Part shown: positions 37,275-45,324 of the stretch, in pieces
Position numbering within the stretch: the stretch's first letter is position 1
How the letters are laid out: every line of letters begins with the position of its first letter
DNA from: Spirochaetota bacterium
GTDB lineage: Bacteria > Spirochaetota > UBA4802 > UBA5368
Direction: 5' to 3'
Length of the DNA stretch: 53,852 bases
NCBI GenBank assembly: GCA_025457965.1
Contig: JALOTJ010000003.1
Coordinates: 1 to 53,852, forward strand
Translations under genes and position numbers: made by a program
The notes under the pieces: model-generated
Databases searched by the model: none
What the model saw: the letters and a program-made list of their open reading frames with translations, nothing else
Told to the model about the DNA's origin: nothing

Positions 37275-39563
37275 TTATTCTTTGGTCTTCAGGCCCTCTT
37301 TTTCCATATACACATCGAGTATGGACTTCATTGTCCCTGTTTCATCCTCCCCACCGTACGACGGCGTATAGTGTGTTCCGGGAGGTTCGCCCGGGAAAAC
37401 GGGGTCGCTCATGCCGTTATAGACCTCGCGCATATAATGTCCCCATACGGGCGCTGCGATTCCAGCTCCGGCCTGGTGCTTGCCCAGGGACATGAACGGC
37501 CTGTCATAGCCGAACCAGACGACTGCCGCAATGTCAGGGGTGAACCCGCAGAACCAGGCGTCGGTCCAGTTTGAGGTGGTGCCGGTTTTCCCGGCGCACT
37601 TCTTGCGGAACTGGGCGGTGTTCCTGATCGCGTCGGTGGGCGTGCCGCCGTTTACGACCGCCTGCATCATGTCGGTCATTATATAGGCGGTCTGCTCGGA
37701 AATCACCTGTATGCTGCCCTCCATCTCCCTGGCGGCGATGATGTTGCCGACCTCCTCCTCAATATTGGCGAGCCCGTTTCCGTCGCGGTCGACTATGTAG
37801 CGTATTGCGAAGGGGAATACGTCCCGGCCGCGATTAGCGTAGATGGCGTAGCCCGTTGCGATTTCAAGCGGTGTGAGTTCGGATGAGCCCAGGGCGAGCG
37901 ACGGGCTTGGCGTAAAGCGAGACTGGGGCACCTTGAGCATCCGCGAGGCGAAGTCGATGATGCGGTCGGCGCCGACGATATCGTAGATGCGTACTGAAAT
38001 CACGTTGATCGATGCGGCGAGCGCCCGGCGGAGATTAACCATGCCTGAAAAGCTCCCCTCGTAGTTACCGGGAGCCCAGGTTTCCCCGGTTTCGTCGATG
38101 TCGACCAGCGGAGCGTCGGGGAGCACGGTGTTTGGGCTGATTATCCTGTTTTCCATCCCTGCGCCATAGACGAACGGCTTGAAGGCCGAGCCGGGCTGGC
38201 GCCGCGCCTGCACCGCGCGATTGAACTGGTTGTTGACGTTGAAGCCCGAGCCTCCGATCATGCTGGTTATATAGCCGGTTTTGGGCTCGATTGCGAGGAA
38301 GGCGCCCTCTACCTTCAGCGTGGAAGAAATGGCCGAGGTAGCCGTGCGGAACGCCTCAATACTCTGCGAGGACGAGCGAACGTCCATCAGGATCGCCATT
38401 ATATCGATGGAATCGATCACTTCTTCCACCATTTTCTTCTTAACGATCGTCTCGAAATCGTTTCGCACGTACACTCCGGGCAGACTGAAAACCATACGCA
38501 GGGTTTCGTATGCACCGAAGAGGCCCCGGTCGACCGCGCTGTTGGAGTACTTGTTGGCGAGCTCCGAAACGGCGTTCTGCCTGACGAGGGCGGGCGGGAA
38601 ATATTTTTCCGCGATCTCCTGCCGCTTCAGGTTGAGCGTGGTATACACCGAAAGCCCCTCCGTGTAAACGGCCTCCTTGCCGAATCGGGCGGTGAGTATC
38701 TGACGCACGTAATCGGTAAAGTAGGGGGCGCGGTTCTCGCTCCTCGAAAACGCGTTCTTTGTCGTGAATTCAGTCTTAATTGAATCGACGAAGCCGGGCC
38801 AGAATTCCTGATAGATCCTGTCGGCGCGTTCTGCGCCCAGATAGCCCGCGTCGACCATTCGGTTAAGGGTATCACGGTTCTTGACATAGGCCTCGCGGGT
38901 GTTCATGAGCGGTGAGTGACGCCCGGGCGCAGAGGGAAGTGCGGCCAGTACCGAACTCTCGGCGACATCGAGCTGACGCACGTCCTTGTTGAAAAAGAGC
39001 CGTGCGGCGGACGATACACCGTAGCAGCCGTGGCCGAGATATATCTGGTTGAAATACATCTCGAGGATCTCTTCCTTGGAGAACCTCTTTTCGATCTGCA
39101 GGGCGAGTACCGCCTCCATGGCCTTTCTTGTGAGCGTGCGTTCGCCGCTGGTGAAAAGCCTCTTGGCGAGCTGTTGCGTGATGGTTGATCCGCCCTGGAC
39201 CACCCTTCCGGCAATCATGTTCTTGACCATCGCGCGGACAATCGCGAGCGGATTGATGCCGAAATGGCTGTAAAATTCGCGATCTTCCGCGGCCACGAAC
39301 GCGTTTATGAGGTTGCGGGGCAGGTCCTCATAGGCGACCAGCTCCCTTTTTTCGAGAAAGAGCTCGGCGATGAGCTCTCCATTCACATCATAGAGCTTGG
39401 TCGGAAGGCTTACCTGAAATTGCCTGAGGTTTTGTATGCCGGAGAAGTTTTTAATCTGCGCGGTGATGTAACCGAAAACGACACCTCCCGCAAGCGATAT
39501 GATCGCCAGAGATATGAGGAAGCCCTTCTCTATCTTAAGTATGTTTTTTTTAACGTCTTCCAT
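37275..39563 (-). CDS. Class A penicillin-binding protein (PBP1A type)
   Basis: A 762-residue bifunctional peptidoglycan synthase. A membrane anchor (about 14-35) is followed by the glycosyltransferase domain (glutamate 93 in AEDREFY; GGSTITQQLAKRLF). The transpeptidase domain has the S-x-x-K serine in RQPGSAFKPF, the S-x-N motif in LAASINV and the KTG motif in GKTGTTSNW. It polymerises and crosslinks murein outside the inner membrane. The stop is followed by no clear terminator. Confidence 0.95.
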   Translation of the reverse strand: MEDVKKNILKIEKGFLISLAIISLAGGVVFGYITAQIKNFSGIQNLRQFQVSLPTKLYDVNGELIAELFLEKRELVAYEDLPRNLINAFVAAEDREFYSHFGINPLAIVRAMVKNMIAGRVVQGGSTITQQLAKRLFTSGERTLTRKAMEAVLALQIEKRFSKEEILEMYFNQIYLGHGCYGVSSAARLFFNKDVRQLDVAESSVLAALPSAPGRHSPLMNTREAYVKNRDTLNRMVDAGYLGAERADRIYQEFWPGFVDSIKTEFTTKNAFSRSENRAPYFTDYVRQILTARFGKEAVYTEGLSVYTTLNLKRQEIAEKYFPPALVRQNAVSELANKYSNSAVDRGLFGAYETLRMVFSLPGVYVRNDFETIVKKKMVEEVIDSIDIMAILMDVRSSSQSIEAFRTATSAISSTLKVEGAFLAIEPKTGYITSMIGGSGFNVNNQFNRAVQARRQPGSAFKPFVYGAGMENRIISPNTVLPDAPLVDIDETGETWAPGNYEGSFSGMVNLRRALAASINVISVRIYDIVGADRIIDFASRMLKVPQSRFTPSPSLALGSSELTPLEIATGYAIYANRGRDVFPFAIRYIVDRDGNGLANIEEEVGNIIAAREMEGSIQVISEQTAYIMTDMMQAVVNGGTPTDAIRNTAQFRKKCAGKTGTTSNWTDAWFCGFTPDIAAVVWFGYDRPFMSLGKHQAGAGIAAPVWGHYMREVYNGMSDPVFPGEPPGTHYTPSYGGEDETGTMKSILDVYMEKEGLKTKE

Positions 39564-39667
39564 TGATGGAAGCCTCTTCGCATGCCCTGTATGATTCCGC
39601 GCATTCCGGCGCGCCCAGATTTGTATCGATGGCCGAATTAATCAAGAAATTATTTCATTGGCGGGAT

Positions 39668-39868
39668 TCAGGACCGGATGGTCTTTACCAAGTGCGTAAA
39701 AAGCCACAGTATGCCGATCGCCACCAGAAGTATGATGGCGGCATGGACAAGAACGCCGAGAATGCCGACGAGAACTTTAAGTATAAAGGGAATGATATAC
39801 CGAAGCCCCAGGTACAGAACGCACAGGGCAGCCCCGAGATACAGTACAAAACGGGTGCTTTCCCGCAC
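39668..39868 (-). CDS. Small two-helix membrane protein
   Basis: A 66-residue product starting at GTG 39868, which is preceded by GGGGAGG at the right distance. The frame is open upstream to an ATG at 40024, but that start has no ribosome-binding site. The protein is almost all hydrophobic: two membrane segments (FVLYLGAALCVLYLGL and HAAIILLVAIGILWLF) around a short hydrophobic middle. It lies about 195 bases after the DegQ-like gene on the same strand. No family recognised. Confidence 0.5.
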   Translation of the reverse strand: MRESTRFVLYLGAALCVLYLGLRYIIPFILKVLVGILGVLVHAAIILLVAIGILWLFTHLVKTIRS

Positions 39869-40063
39869 AGCAGACCTCCCCGCGGCAATTGTGGCAACGC
39901 CGCCTGATGCAGACAGGGTGCCATTTAACTTTGGCGGCGTCAACGCATTTGAGTCTTCGGGTGATGAATTTCTAAAGAAGAACTTCCCCGAAGGAGAGGG
40001 AAGTTCGATGCTGTATGCGGCCATAAACCCGAAAGATCAGCCGGCTGAAATGAGCAATAGACG

Positions 40064-41206
40064 TTACGGGCGCTCTGAAACGGCAATGAACAGGTTAAGC
40101 TCTTTACCCTCCCTCCATACCGTTGCCTTGAGGGTTGCTCCGATGGGCGTTTTGCCCACCATGTCAACGAGCATATTATAGTCCCTGATCGCGGTGTCGT
40201 TGAGTTTTATGACGACATCGCCCGGCCGGACTCCCGCTCTGGCCGCCGGTCCATTTTCTTCAAGGCCGCCGATCAGCGCGCCTTCCGCCGCCTTGAGGCC
40301 GAGTTGTTTGGCGTACTCCTCGGTAAGGGGCACAATCTGTACGCCGATATACCCGCGTTTAATCTTCTTGTGGACCTTTAGCTGTTCGAGTATGGACCTC
40401 GCCGTATTGACGGGGATCGCAAAACCGATGCCGAGATTGCCGCCGCTGTTGGAATAGATCATTCGATTGATACCGATGACCTCACCGTTGATGTTGATGA
40501 GAGGACCTCCAGAATTGCCGGGATTGATCGACGCGTCGGTCTGGATGTGGGACTGGGAACCGCCCATCATATCGACGTCCTTGCGGCCGGTGGCGCTGAT
40601 CACTCCCACGGTGAAGGTCTTGTCCAATCCGAAGGGGTTGCCAATCGCGATGGCCCAGTCGCCGACCCTGACCTGGTCGGAATCGCCGAGGAATACCGGT
40701 TTGAGCTTTTCTCTGGAAGATATTTTCAGGAGCGCGATATCCGTTTTCTGGTCCGAGCCGATGATCTTCGCCGGGTATTCCTTTTCATTTATTTTAACGG
40801 TGATTTTGTCCACCCCCGAAACAACGTGGTGGTTTGTGCAGATATATCCGTCATCGGACAGGATGAAGCCCGTCCCCAGTCCGGTGCGCCGTTGTGTGCG
40901 GGGTCCCTGCTGCGGGGCGCCGAAGAATTCCCTGAAAAACGGATCGTTGAAGAACGGGTGCTGCGGGATCTTTACCGTCTGCTCGGTTGCGATAAAGACC
41001 ACCCTGTCCTTGTAGATGTCATAAATGTCCCTGAAGGCCTTCTGGATCTCTGTTGCCTTGACGGCTTCGGCGCTCGACTTTACCGGCGACTGTGACGACT
41101 CTCCGAATACCGGCGCATCATTCTGAGAGCATGAGAACGGATAAATGAACAGCGAAGCGAGCAGGATGATGAATACGGGTAATAGTGCGGTTTTCCTGGC
41201 GGTCAT
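40064..41206 (-). CDS. DegQ/HtrA-type serine protease, predicted lipoprotein
   Basis: A 380-residue envelope protease starting at ATG 41206 (AAAGGAG eight bases before). The signal ends in the lipobox-like PFSCS. The trypsin-like domain has the histidine in TNHHVV, aspartate in KTDIALLKI and serine in GNSGGPL. A single PDZ domain follows (about 280-375; GYIGVQIVPL ... GVRPGDVVIKLND). HtrA proteases degrade or refold damaged envelope proteins; one PDZ resembles DegS/HtrA of Gram-positive type rather than two-PDZ DegP. Lipid anchoring is inferred. Confidence 0.85.
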   Translation of the reverse strand: MTARKTALLPVFIILLASLFIYPFSCSQNDAPVFGESSQSPVKSSAEAVKATEIQKAFRDIYDIYKDRVVFIATEQTVKIPQHPFFNDPFFREFFGAPQQGPRTQRRTGLGTGFILSDDGYICTNHHVVSGVDKITVKINEKEYPAKIIGSDQKTDIALLKISSREKLKPVFLGDSDQVRVGDWAIAIGNPFGLDKTFTVGVISATGRKDVDMMGGSQSHIQTDASINPGNSGGPLININGEVIGINRMIYSNSGGNLGIGFAIPVNTARSILEQLKVHKKIKRGYIGVQIVPLTEEYAKQLGLKAAEGALIGGLEENGPAARAGVRPGDVVIKLNDTAIRDYNMLVDMVGKTPIGATLKATVWREGKELNLFIAVSERP

Positions 41207-41373
41207 CTCGGGCTCCTTTCCTTGTTTATTGGAGAATAGGATTTCTCCAGTCAACTACTGTTACAGGGGTCGGCAAAAAGTTTATGCCGGTGACAGGACT
41301 AACATTATGCAATGATAGCAGCGCCGGGCATGGTATTCAAGCATTAATATGCTGCAGACTTGCTGACGGTACT

Positions 41374-41390
41374 CGTTCTTGACAAGAACG
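41374..41390. promoter_or_regulatory. 17-base perfect palindrome overlapping a -35 box
   Basis: CGTTCTTG-A-CAAGAACG is perfectly symmetric and contains the TTGACA -35 hexamer (41379-41384) of the promoter driving the alpha/beta hydrolase. A dimeric regulator bound here would compete with RNA polymerase. Confidence 0.55.
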
Positions 41391-41407
41391 CATGCCTGGT
41401 GCATAAT
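41379..41407 (+). promoter_or_regulatory. Sigma-70 promoter of the hydrolase-thioesterase unit
   Basis: -35 TTGACA (41379-41384), 17-base spacer, -10 CATAAT (41402-41407). Near-consensus. The start would be near 41414, about 40 bases before ATG 41454. Confidence 0.65.
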
Positions 41408-41453
41408 CGGCGGGTGCTGCGGCGTTAATCATCAACGGGAGGTCGGTGTATTA

Positions 41454-42305
41454 ATGGAACCCTCGCTGCGTGAAAAAAATATCGGAGATACCGCCATAGA
41501 ATACCTCCACTATGACGGTGATGGCCCGACTATTATGATGCTTCACGCCACGGGCTTTCTCCCCTGGCTCTGGCACCCCATAGCTAGAAAACTCGCGGGG
41601 AAATACCGGATCATTGCGCCCTATTTCTGTGATCACCGTCATGCCGAGCCCGAAGACGGCGGATTGGGATGGATGATTCTGGCCGAGGACCTTTGCCACT
41701 TTTGTGAGGCGCTGGATATCGGGCCGCCGTACCTTGTGGGGCATTCCATGGGTGCGACGGTGATGGCTATCGCGAATGCTGAGCACGGTTCTCCGGCGGA
41801 ACGGATGGTGATAATAGAGCCCATCTTCCTGCCCGAGGATATCTATCGTGTGAAGATCAGCGTTGACCAACACCCGCTGGCGTCAAAATCGATAAAGCGC
41901 CGCAATCACTGGGAAAGCCGCGCGACGGCGAAAGAGTATCTGCGCTCGAGGGCGCTATTTAAAAACTGGGACGACGAAATGCTCGACCTGTACGTGCGCC
42001 ACGGGATGGTGGACGGTCCCACCGAAGGGCTTACGCTCGCCTGTTCCCCACGGAGGGAAGCGTCGTTGTTCATGGGAGGGATGCAGTTCGATCCGTGGCC
42101 GCTGTTGCCGAAGCTTTCCTGTCCGGTACTGGTTGTCGAGGGGGAGGAGAGCGAAAACCGTCAGTTCATAGATCTTAAAAAGGCGGCTTCGCTCATGCCG
42201 CGCGGGGAGTATACCAGTGTGCCCGGCGCGGGCCACCTCGTTCCTATGGAAAAGCCCTCGCAGACGGCGGATATGATACAAGAATTTTTTTCGCGCCCCG
42301 CCTGA
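41454..42305 (+). CDS. Alpha/beta hydrolase
   Basis: A 283-residue hydrolase. Landmarks are LHATGFLPWLW (oxyanion region), the nucleophile elbow VGHSMGATV, the acid-residue region VVEGEESENR and the catalytic histidine in PGAGHLVPME. Family members hydrolyse esters, lactones or C-C bonds; the substrate is unknown. GGGAGGT lies about 11 bases before ATG 41454. The hotdog thioesterase gene follows 29 bases later, so the pair may act on acyl-CoA or acyl esters together. Confidence 0.8.
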   Translation: MEPSLREKNIGDTAIEYLHYDGDGPTIMMLHATGFLPWLWHPIARKLAGKYRIIAPYFCDHRHAEPEDGGLGWMILAEDLCHFCEALDIGPPYLVGHSMGATVMAIANAEHGSPAERMVIIEPIFLPEDIYRVKISVDQHPLASKSIKRRNHWESRATAKEYLRSRALFKNWDDEMLDLYVRHGMVDGPTEGLTLACSPRREASLFMGGMQFDPWPLLPKLSCPVLVVEGEESENRQFIDLKKAASLMPRGEYTSVPGAGHLVPMEKPSQTADMIQEFFSRPA

Positions 42306-42334
42306 AGGGCCGGTCTGGATGGAGGGAGGTGGGC

Positions 42335-42793
42335 ATGGAAAGGCGAGTAAACGAAAGCGCGATCGAGATGGTGCAGCAGATGTCACACCAGGACGCCAAC
42401 CTGGGGGGGAACGTGCACGGAGGCGTCATAATGAAAGCCATCGACACGACGGCTGGTATCGTCGCCGCGCGTCATGCCGGCAGCAACGTGGTGACCGCGT
42501 CGATCGACCGGCTCGACTTTCACAGCCCGGTATACATCGGGGATATACTGCGCCTCAAGGCCAGCCTGAATTACGCCGGCAGAACATCCATGGAGGTGGG
42601 CGTGCGTGTCGAGGCCGAGAATTTTATATCCGGGGTGGTTCGGCATACCGCATCGGCCTATCTTACGTTCGTGTCGCTTGACGCTCAGGGCAGGCCGGTG
42701 AGAATACCCGGCCTGGTCCTTGAGACCGATGAACAGAGGAGACGCAACGCCGGGGCCGCGACCAGAAGGAGCCTCAGGATAAAACGCGAATGA
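42335..42793 (+). CDS. Acyl-CoA thioesterase (hotdog fold, YciA-like)
   Basis: A 152-residue hotdog protein. The segment SHQDANLGGNVHGGVIMKAID matches the substrate-binding N-G-x-V-H-G-G and acidic region of the Acot/YciA group, followed by ASIDRLDFHSPVYIGD. These enzymes release CoA from acyl-CoA. ATG 42335 follows a GGAGGGAGGT site closely; GTG 42329 is an alternative. In an operon with the alpha/beta hydrolase. Confidence 0.8.
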   Translation: MERRVNESAIEMVQQMSHQDANLGGNVHGGVIMKAIDTTAGIVAARHAGSNVVTASIDRLDFHSPVYIGDILRLKASLNYAGRTSMEVGVRVEAENFISGVVRHTASAYLTFVSLDAQGRPVRIPGLVLETDEQRRRNAGAATRRSLRIKRE

Positions 42794-42803
42794 CCGGCCC
42801 GCG

Positions 42804-43019
42804 TCATTTGTCGGCGAATGGATCTTTTTTCCCCTTCCGGGATTTTTCCGTTTCCCTGTCGATCGCATCCTTAAAAATGAAACGGTAACTGGTCGATCGG
42901 TCAGTCTCGATCTGATCGATTGAAACCTGGTTCCGTTCCTTTTTTTTACACCCTGACACGGCCGTGATTATGGCAAGCGTCAGGATCATCACACAGCATG
43001 TCCGCATCGTTTTTTCCAT
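42804..43019 (-). CDS. Small lipoprotein
   Basis: A 71-residue product from ATG 43019, with alternatives at ATG 43007 and 43031. A short signal sequence ends in a lipobox TAVSGC, followed by a highly charged mature part (KKKERNQVSIDQIETDRS ... SRKGKKDPFADK). No conserved domain is recognised. It converges on the thioesterase gene ten bases away. Confidence 0.6.
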   Translation of the reverse strand: MEKTMRTCCVMILTLAIITAVSGCKKKERNQVSIDQIETDRSTSYRFIFKDAIDRETEKSRKGKKDPFADK

Positions 43020-43111
43020 GAACTGTTCCATAAACGGTTTATAATCCGGGAGTTTCTCCGGCGCAATCCATTTTATGAAAAATAATTGGGCGGCGCTGCC
43101 GAGCAATTAAA

Positions 43112-43140
43112 TTGACATCGAAAGGCCGCGCATATATACT
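43112..43140 (+). promoter_or_regulatory. Near-consensus promoter of the flagellin-like gene
   Basis: -35 TTGACA (43112-43117), exactly 17 bases, -10 TATACT (43135-43140). This is one of the best sigma-70 promoters in the window. It is not a flagellar sigma-28 type promoter. A short CCCC/GGGG leader hairpin and GGAAGGA lie before ATG 43171. Confidence 0.75.
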
Positions 43141-43170
43141 TTACCCCGAGGGGATCGGGGAAGGACTTTG

Positions 43171-43911
43171 ATGAAGATAAACGCCGATGTGATAAAACTT
43201 GCCGTAGAAAGCAGGACGATTGCCAGCCCCGGTGCGAGGCGGAATAACACCGCCGAGCCGGCTTCGATACCTGCCGAAAAACCGCCGGATCCATCGCTGC
43301 GATGGATTTCCGACAGGCAATCCGGTGAACGCCGCATGGTCGAGGCGCTCAGCATCGCCCAGATGGCGCAGAATGTGCTTCAGCGGGCCGTGGAGATATC
43401 GTCGCGTCTGCGCAACATGGCCATGGACGCGATGGCCTCGCGCCGGGTGGATTATGCGGGAATCGCCGGAGTAAGCGCTGAGTTGTCCGCCGCACTGGGT
43501 GAGTATGCCGAAAAGTTCGGTATGGCGATGCTTCCTGTGGCGGCGCTGGATCCACAACCGGAGGGCGGCACCGAAAGAGCGAAGGCGCCGCATGCGGGAA
43601 TAGGCGCAGCCCTCAGGGAGATGTCCGAGTATGCGGCGAATATGAACGCGGGGATGATTGTGGATACCGCCCGGTTCGATGGGCTTCTGACCAGACTTCA
43701 GGACGGTTTTGCCGCTACCGAGAAAACGGTAGCACTGCTCACGAGGAGGGGGCTGGACATGGCGCGGGAATACGCCCCGGGAGGCGCAGAGGGTGAACTC
43801 GCCGGCGTGCGAACGGTCGTTCAGGAGTCCATCAACCGTGATTCGAATGCGGCCCTTATCGCGCAGGGAAATATCAATCGCGAAACGATTGCGGGGCTCT
43901 TACAGGCATAG
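43171..43911 (+). CDS. Divergent flagellin-like protein
   Basis: A 246-residue, mostly helical protein. Two parts resemble flagellins by pattern. In the N-terminal half, residues about 54-90 (RMVEALSIAQMAQNVLQRAV ... LRNMAMDA) follow the heptad layout of the flagellin ILQRMRELAVQA region. The C-terminus (SNAALIAQGNINRETIAGLL) matches the flagellin tail A-x-x-AQ-x-N...LL. The usual flagellin N-terminal I-N-x-N motif is absent. The middle is short and alanine-rich. A consensus promoter precedes it and the chaperone-like gene follows after 56 bases. It may be a secreted filament protein or a secreted substrate with flagellin-like ends; this is an inference. Confidence 0.5.
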   Translation: MKINADVIKLAVESRTIASPGARRNNTAEPASIPAEKPPDPSLRWISDRQSGERRMVEALSIAQMAQNVLQRAVEISSRLRNMAMDAMASRRVDYAGIAGVSAELSAALGEYAEKFGMAMLPVAALDPQPEGGTERAKAPHAGIGAALREMSEYAANMNAGMIVDTARFDGLLTRLQDGFAATEKTVALLTRRGLDMAREYAPGGAEGELAGVRTVVQESINRDSNAALIAQGNINRETIAGLLQA

Positions 43912-43967
43912 TTGCAGCAGCGTGTCGTGCTATTTAATACTGAGCCGGCTGCAGGGAGAATGAGATA

Positions 43968-44372
43968 ATGGAAGTATTCGACGGATTTATCGCGGCCATC
44001 GCGGCGGAGTTCAAGTTGAAGTTTCATAAAGACGGCCCGGGCGCGTATTCCACCGAGCTGAGTTTCGACAACGATCGGTCACAACAGGTCCTCATTACGC
44101 TCAGCAAGGACGAGGTTGGCGACCGGATCATCAACTATTATTCATCGATCGGGAAACTGAAGGGTGACTTCTGCGAACTTTTTAAATACGCGCTGCAGAC
44201 AAACGCGACGCTGCCGCTGGGGTCGCTCGCCCTGGTAGACGACACGCTGGTGCTTCGTAACTCCATCCTGCTTCAGGACTGTGACCCGCGCAGGTTTCTG
44301 AAGTCGCTTACCTATATCGCGGCGAAGGCCGACGAGCTCGAGGAAATCCTTCTAAAAGATGACGTTTCGTAA
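43968..44372 (+). CDS. Type III secretion chaperone-like (CesT/YbjN-like) protein
   Basis: A 134-residue acidic, cytoplasmic alpha/beta protein. Its layout recalls CesT-type secretion chaperones: an N-terminal helix (FIAAIAAEFKLKF), a strand block ending in ALVDDTLVLRNSILLQ, and a C-terminal helix (FLKSLTYIAAKADELEEILL). The family call is by pattern only. It follows the flagellin-like gene directly on the same strand, which fits a chaperone-substrate pair. GGGAGAATGAGATA precedes ATG 43968. Confidence 0.5.
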   Translation: MEVFDGFIAAIAAEFKLKFHKDGPGAYSTELSFDNDRSQQVLITLSKDEVGDRIINYYSSIGKLKGDFCELFKYALQTNATLPLGSLALVDDTLVLRNSILLQDCDPRRFLKSLTYIAAKADELEEILLKDDVS

Positions 44373-44379
44373 CCCGGCC

Positions 44380-44901
44380 TTATAAATTGTCCAGTCTCTC
44401 GCCAATCTTAATCATCATCTCCCTGATGATGGGGAAGTCGCCGATGTCGTCGGCATGCAGGAATACCACAACGTTTTCCCGGACCGATACAATGGCGCGG
44501 TCAGAATTATATCCGACGAAATCGGTGATTTTTTTAATCTCGTTCTTTGCCGACGTCATGTCGTTGTAAACGATAATGTAACAGACGATGTCATCGCCGA
44601 AGGGCGTGGCCGGACGCGTGAGAATGGTCATGTGAATGTCCGCCACCCTGCCGGGGTCGCCGTCGGGATAAATTTCTTTGGTAAGCCTTTTAATGGCCGG
44701 CCGGTCGAACTTCCAGGGGTTTTCCCGGATCACCCGCCGGGCGAAGGGGGGGATGTTGCCGTAGACAAATCCCTGGGGTATGTCGCCGACTGCAGGGCGT
44801 ATCTGGTCGATGACGGTTCCCTTGTATTCAGCGCCGGCGACCGGCATGATCAGGAGCAGCATCAGGATAGTCGAGATGACGGGGAGAGCGCGTTGTTTCA
44901 T
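44380..44901 (-). CDS. Secreted protein of unknown function
   Basis: A 173-residue protein from ATG 44901, preceded by CTGGAGGCAAGC. A signal peptide (about 1-24, ending PVAGAEY) predicts export. The mature part is mixed, with a MIKIGERLDNL end; no family is recognised. It converges on the chaperone-like gene seven bases away. An in-frame ATG at 44934 is also open but lacks the ribosome-binding site. Confidence 0.6.
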   Translation of the reverse strand: MKQRALPVISTILMLLLIMPVAGAEYKGTVIDQIRPAVGDIPQGFVYGNIPPFARRVIRENPWKFDRPAIKRLTKEIYPDGDPGRVADIHMTILTRPATPFGDDIVCYIIVYNDMTSAKNEIKKITDFVGYNSDRAIVSVRENVVVFLHADDIGDFPIIREMMIKIGERLDNL

Positions 44902-45145
44902 GCTTGCCTCCAGTAGTTCATTAAGCGGTGCCATCCGGCAACGCCTGCATCCTTTTTCGGCATCCGGGCGACGAGTCTGCAGCCATATTTCTCATTCGAA
45001 AGCATTGATTGAATGCCGCCGTAATTATTAAGCAATAGTATGTGATTCGGAAACAGCAAATTATTCCAGATAATATATGCATATTGAAAATTTTGATGTT
45101 TATCCGCGGCGGATGTCGTTTTTTTATTGAGACATAATATTTTCC

Positions 45146-45174
45146 TTGACGAATAGCCAAAATGACGGTAGTTT
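45146..45174 (+). promoter_or_regulatory. Putative nrdD promoter
   Basis: -35 TTGACG (45146-45151), 17-base spacer, -10 TAGTTT (45169-45174), giving a leader of about 144 bases to nrdD. A short AT-rich palindrome AATAT-ATGC-ATATT lies upstream at 45072-45085. No clear NrdR box was recognised. Confidence 0.4.
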
Positions 45175-45324
45175 CACGAATCGCGGTTCGGGCGCCTGAT
45201 AAATAAACGTTACTGCTCGGTCTGATGTGTTCCTGCTGTGCTTTACGCGAGCGGCCCCGTACTTCAACCGTTACTTGCAGCAGCAATGATATCGAAAGAA
45301 TAAGATCATCTGGAGTATTTCCTT

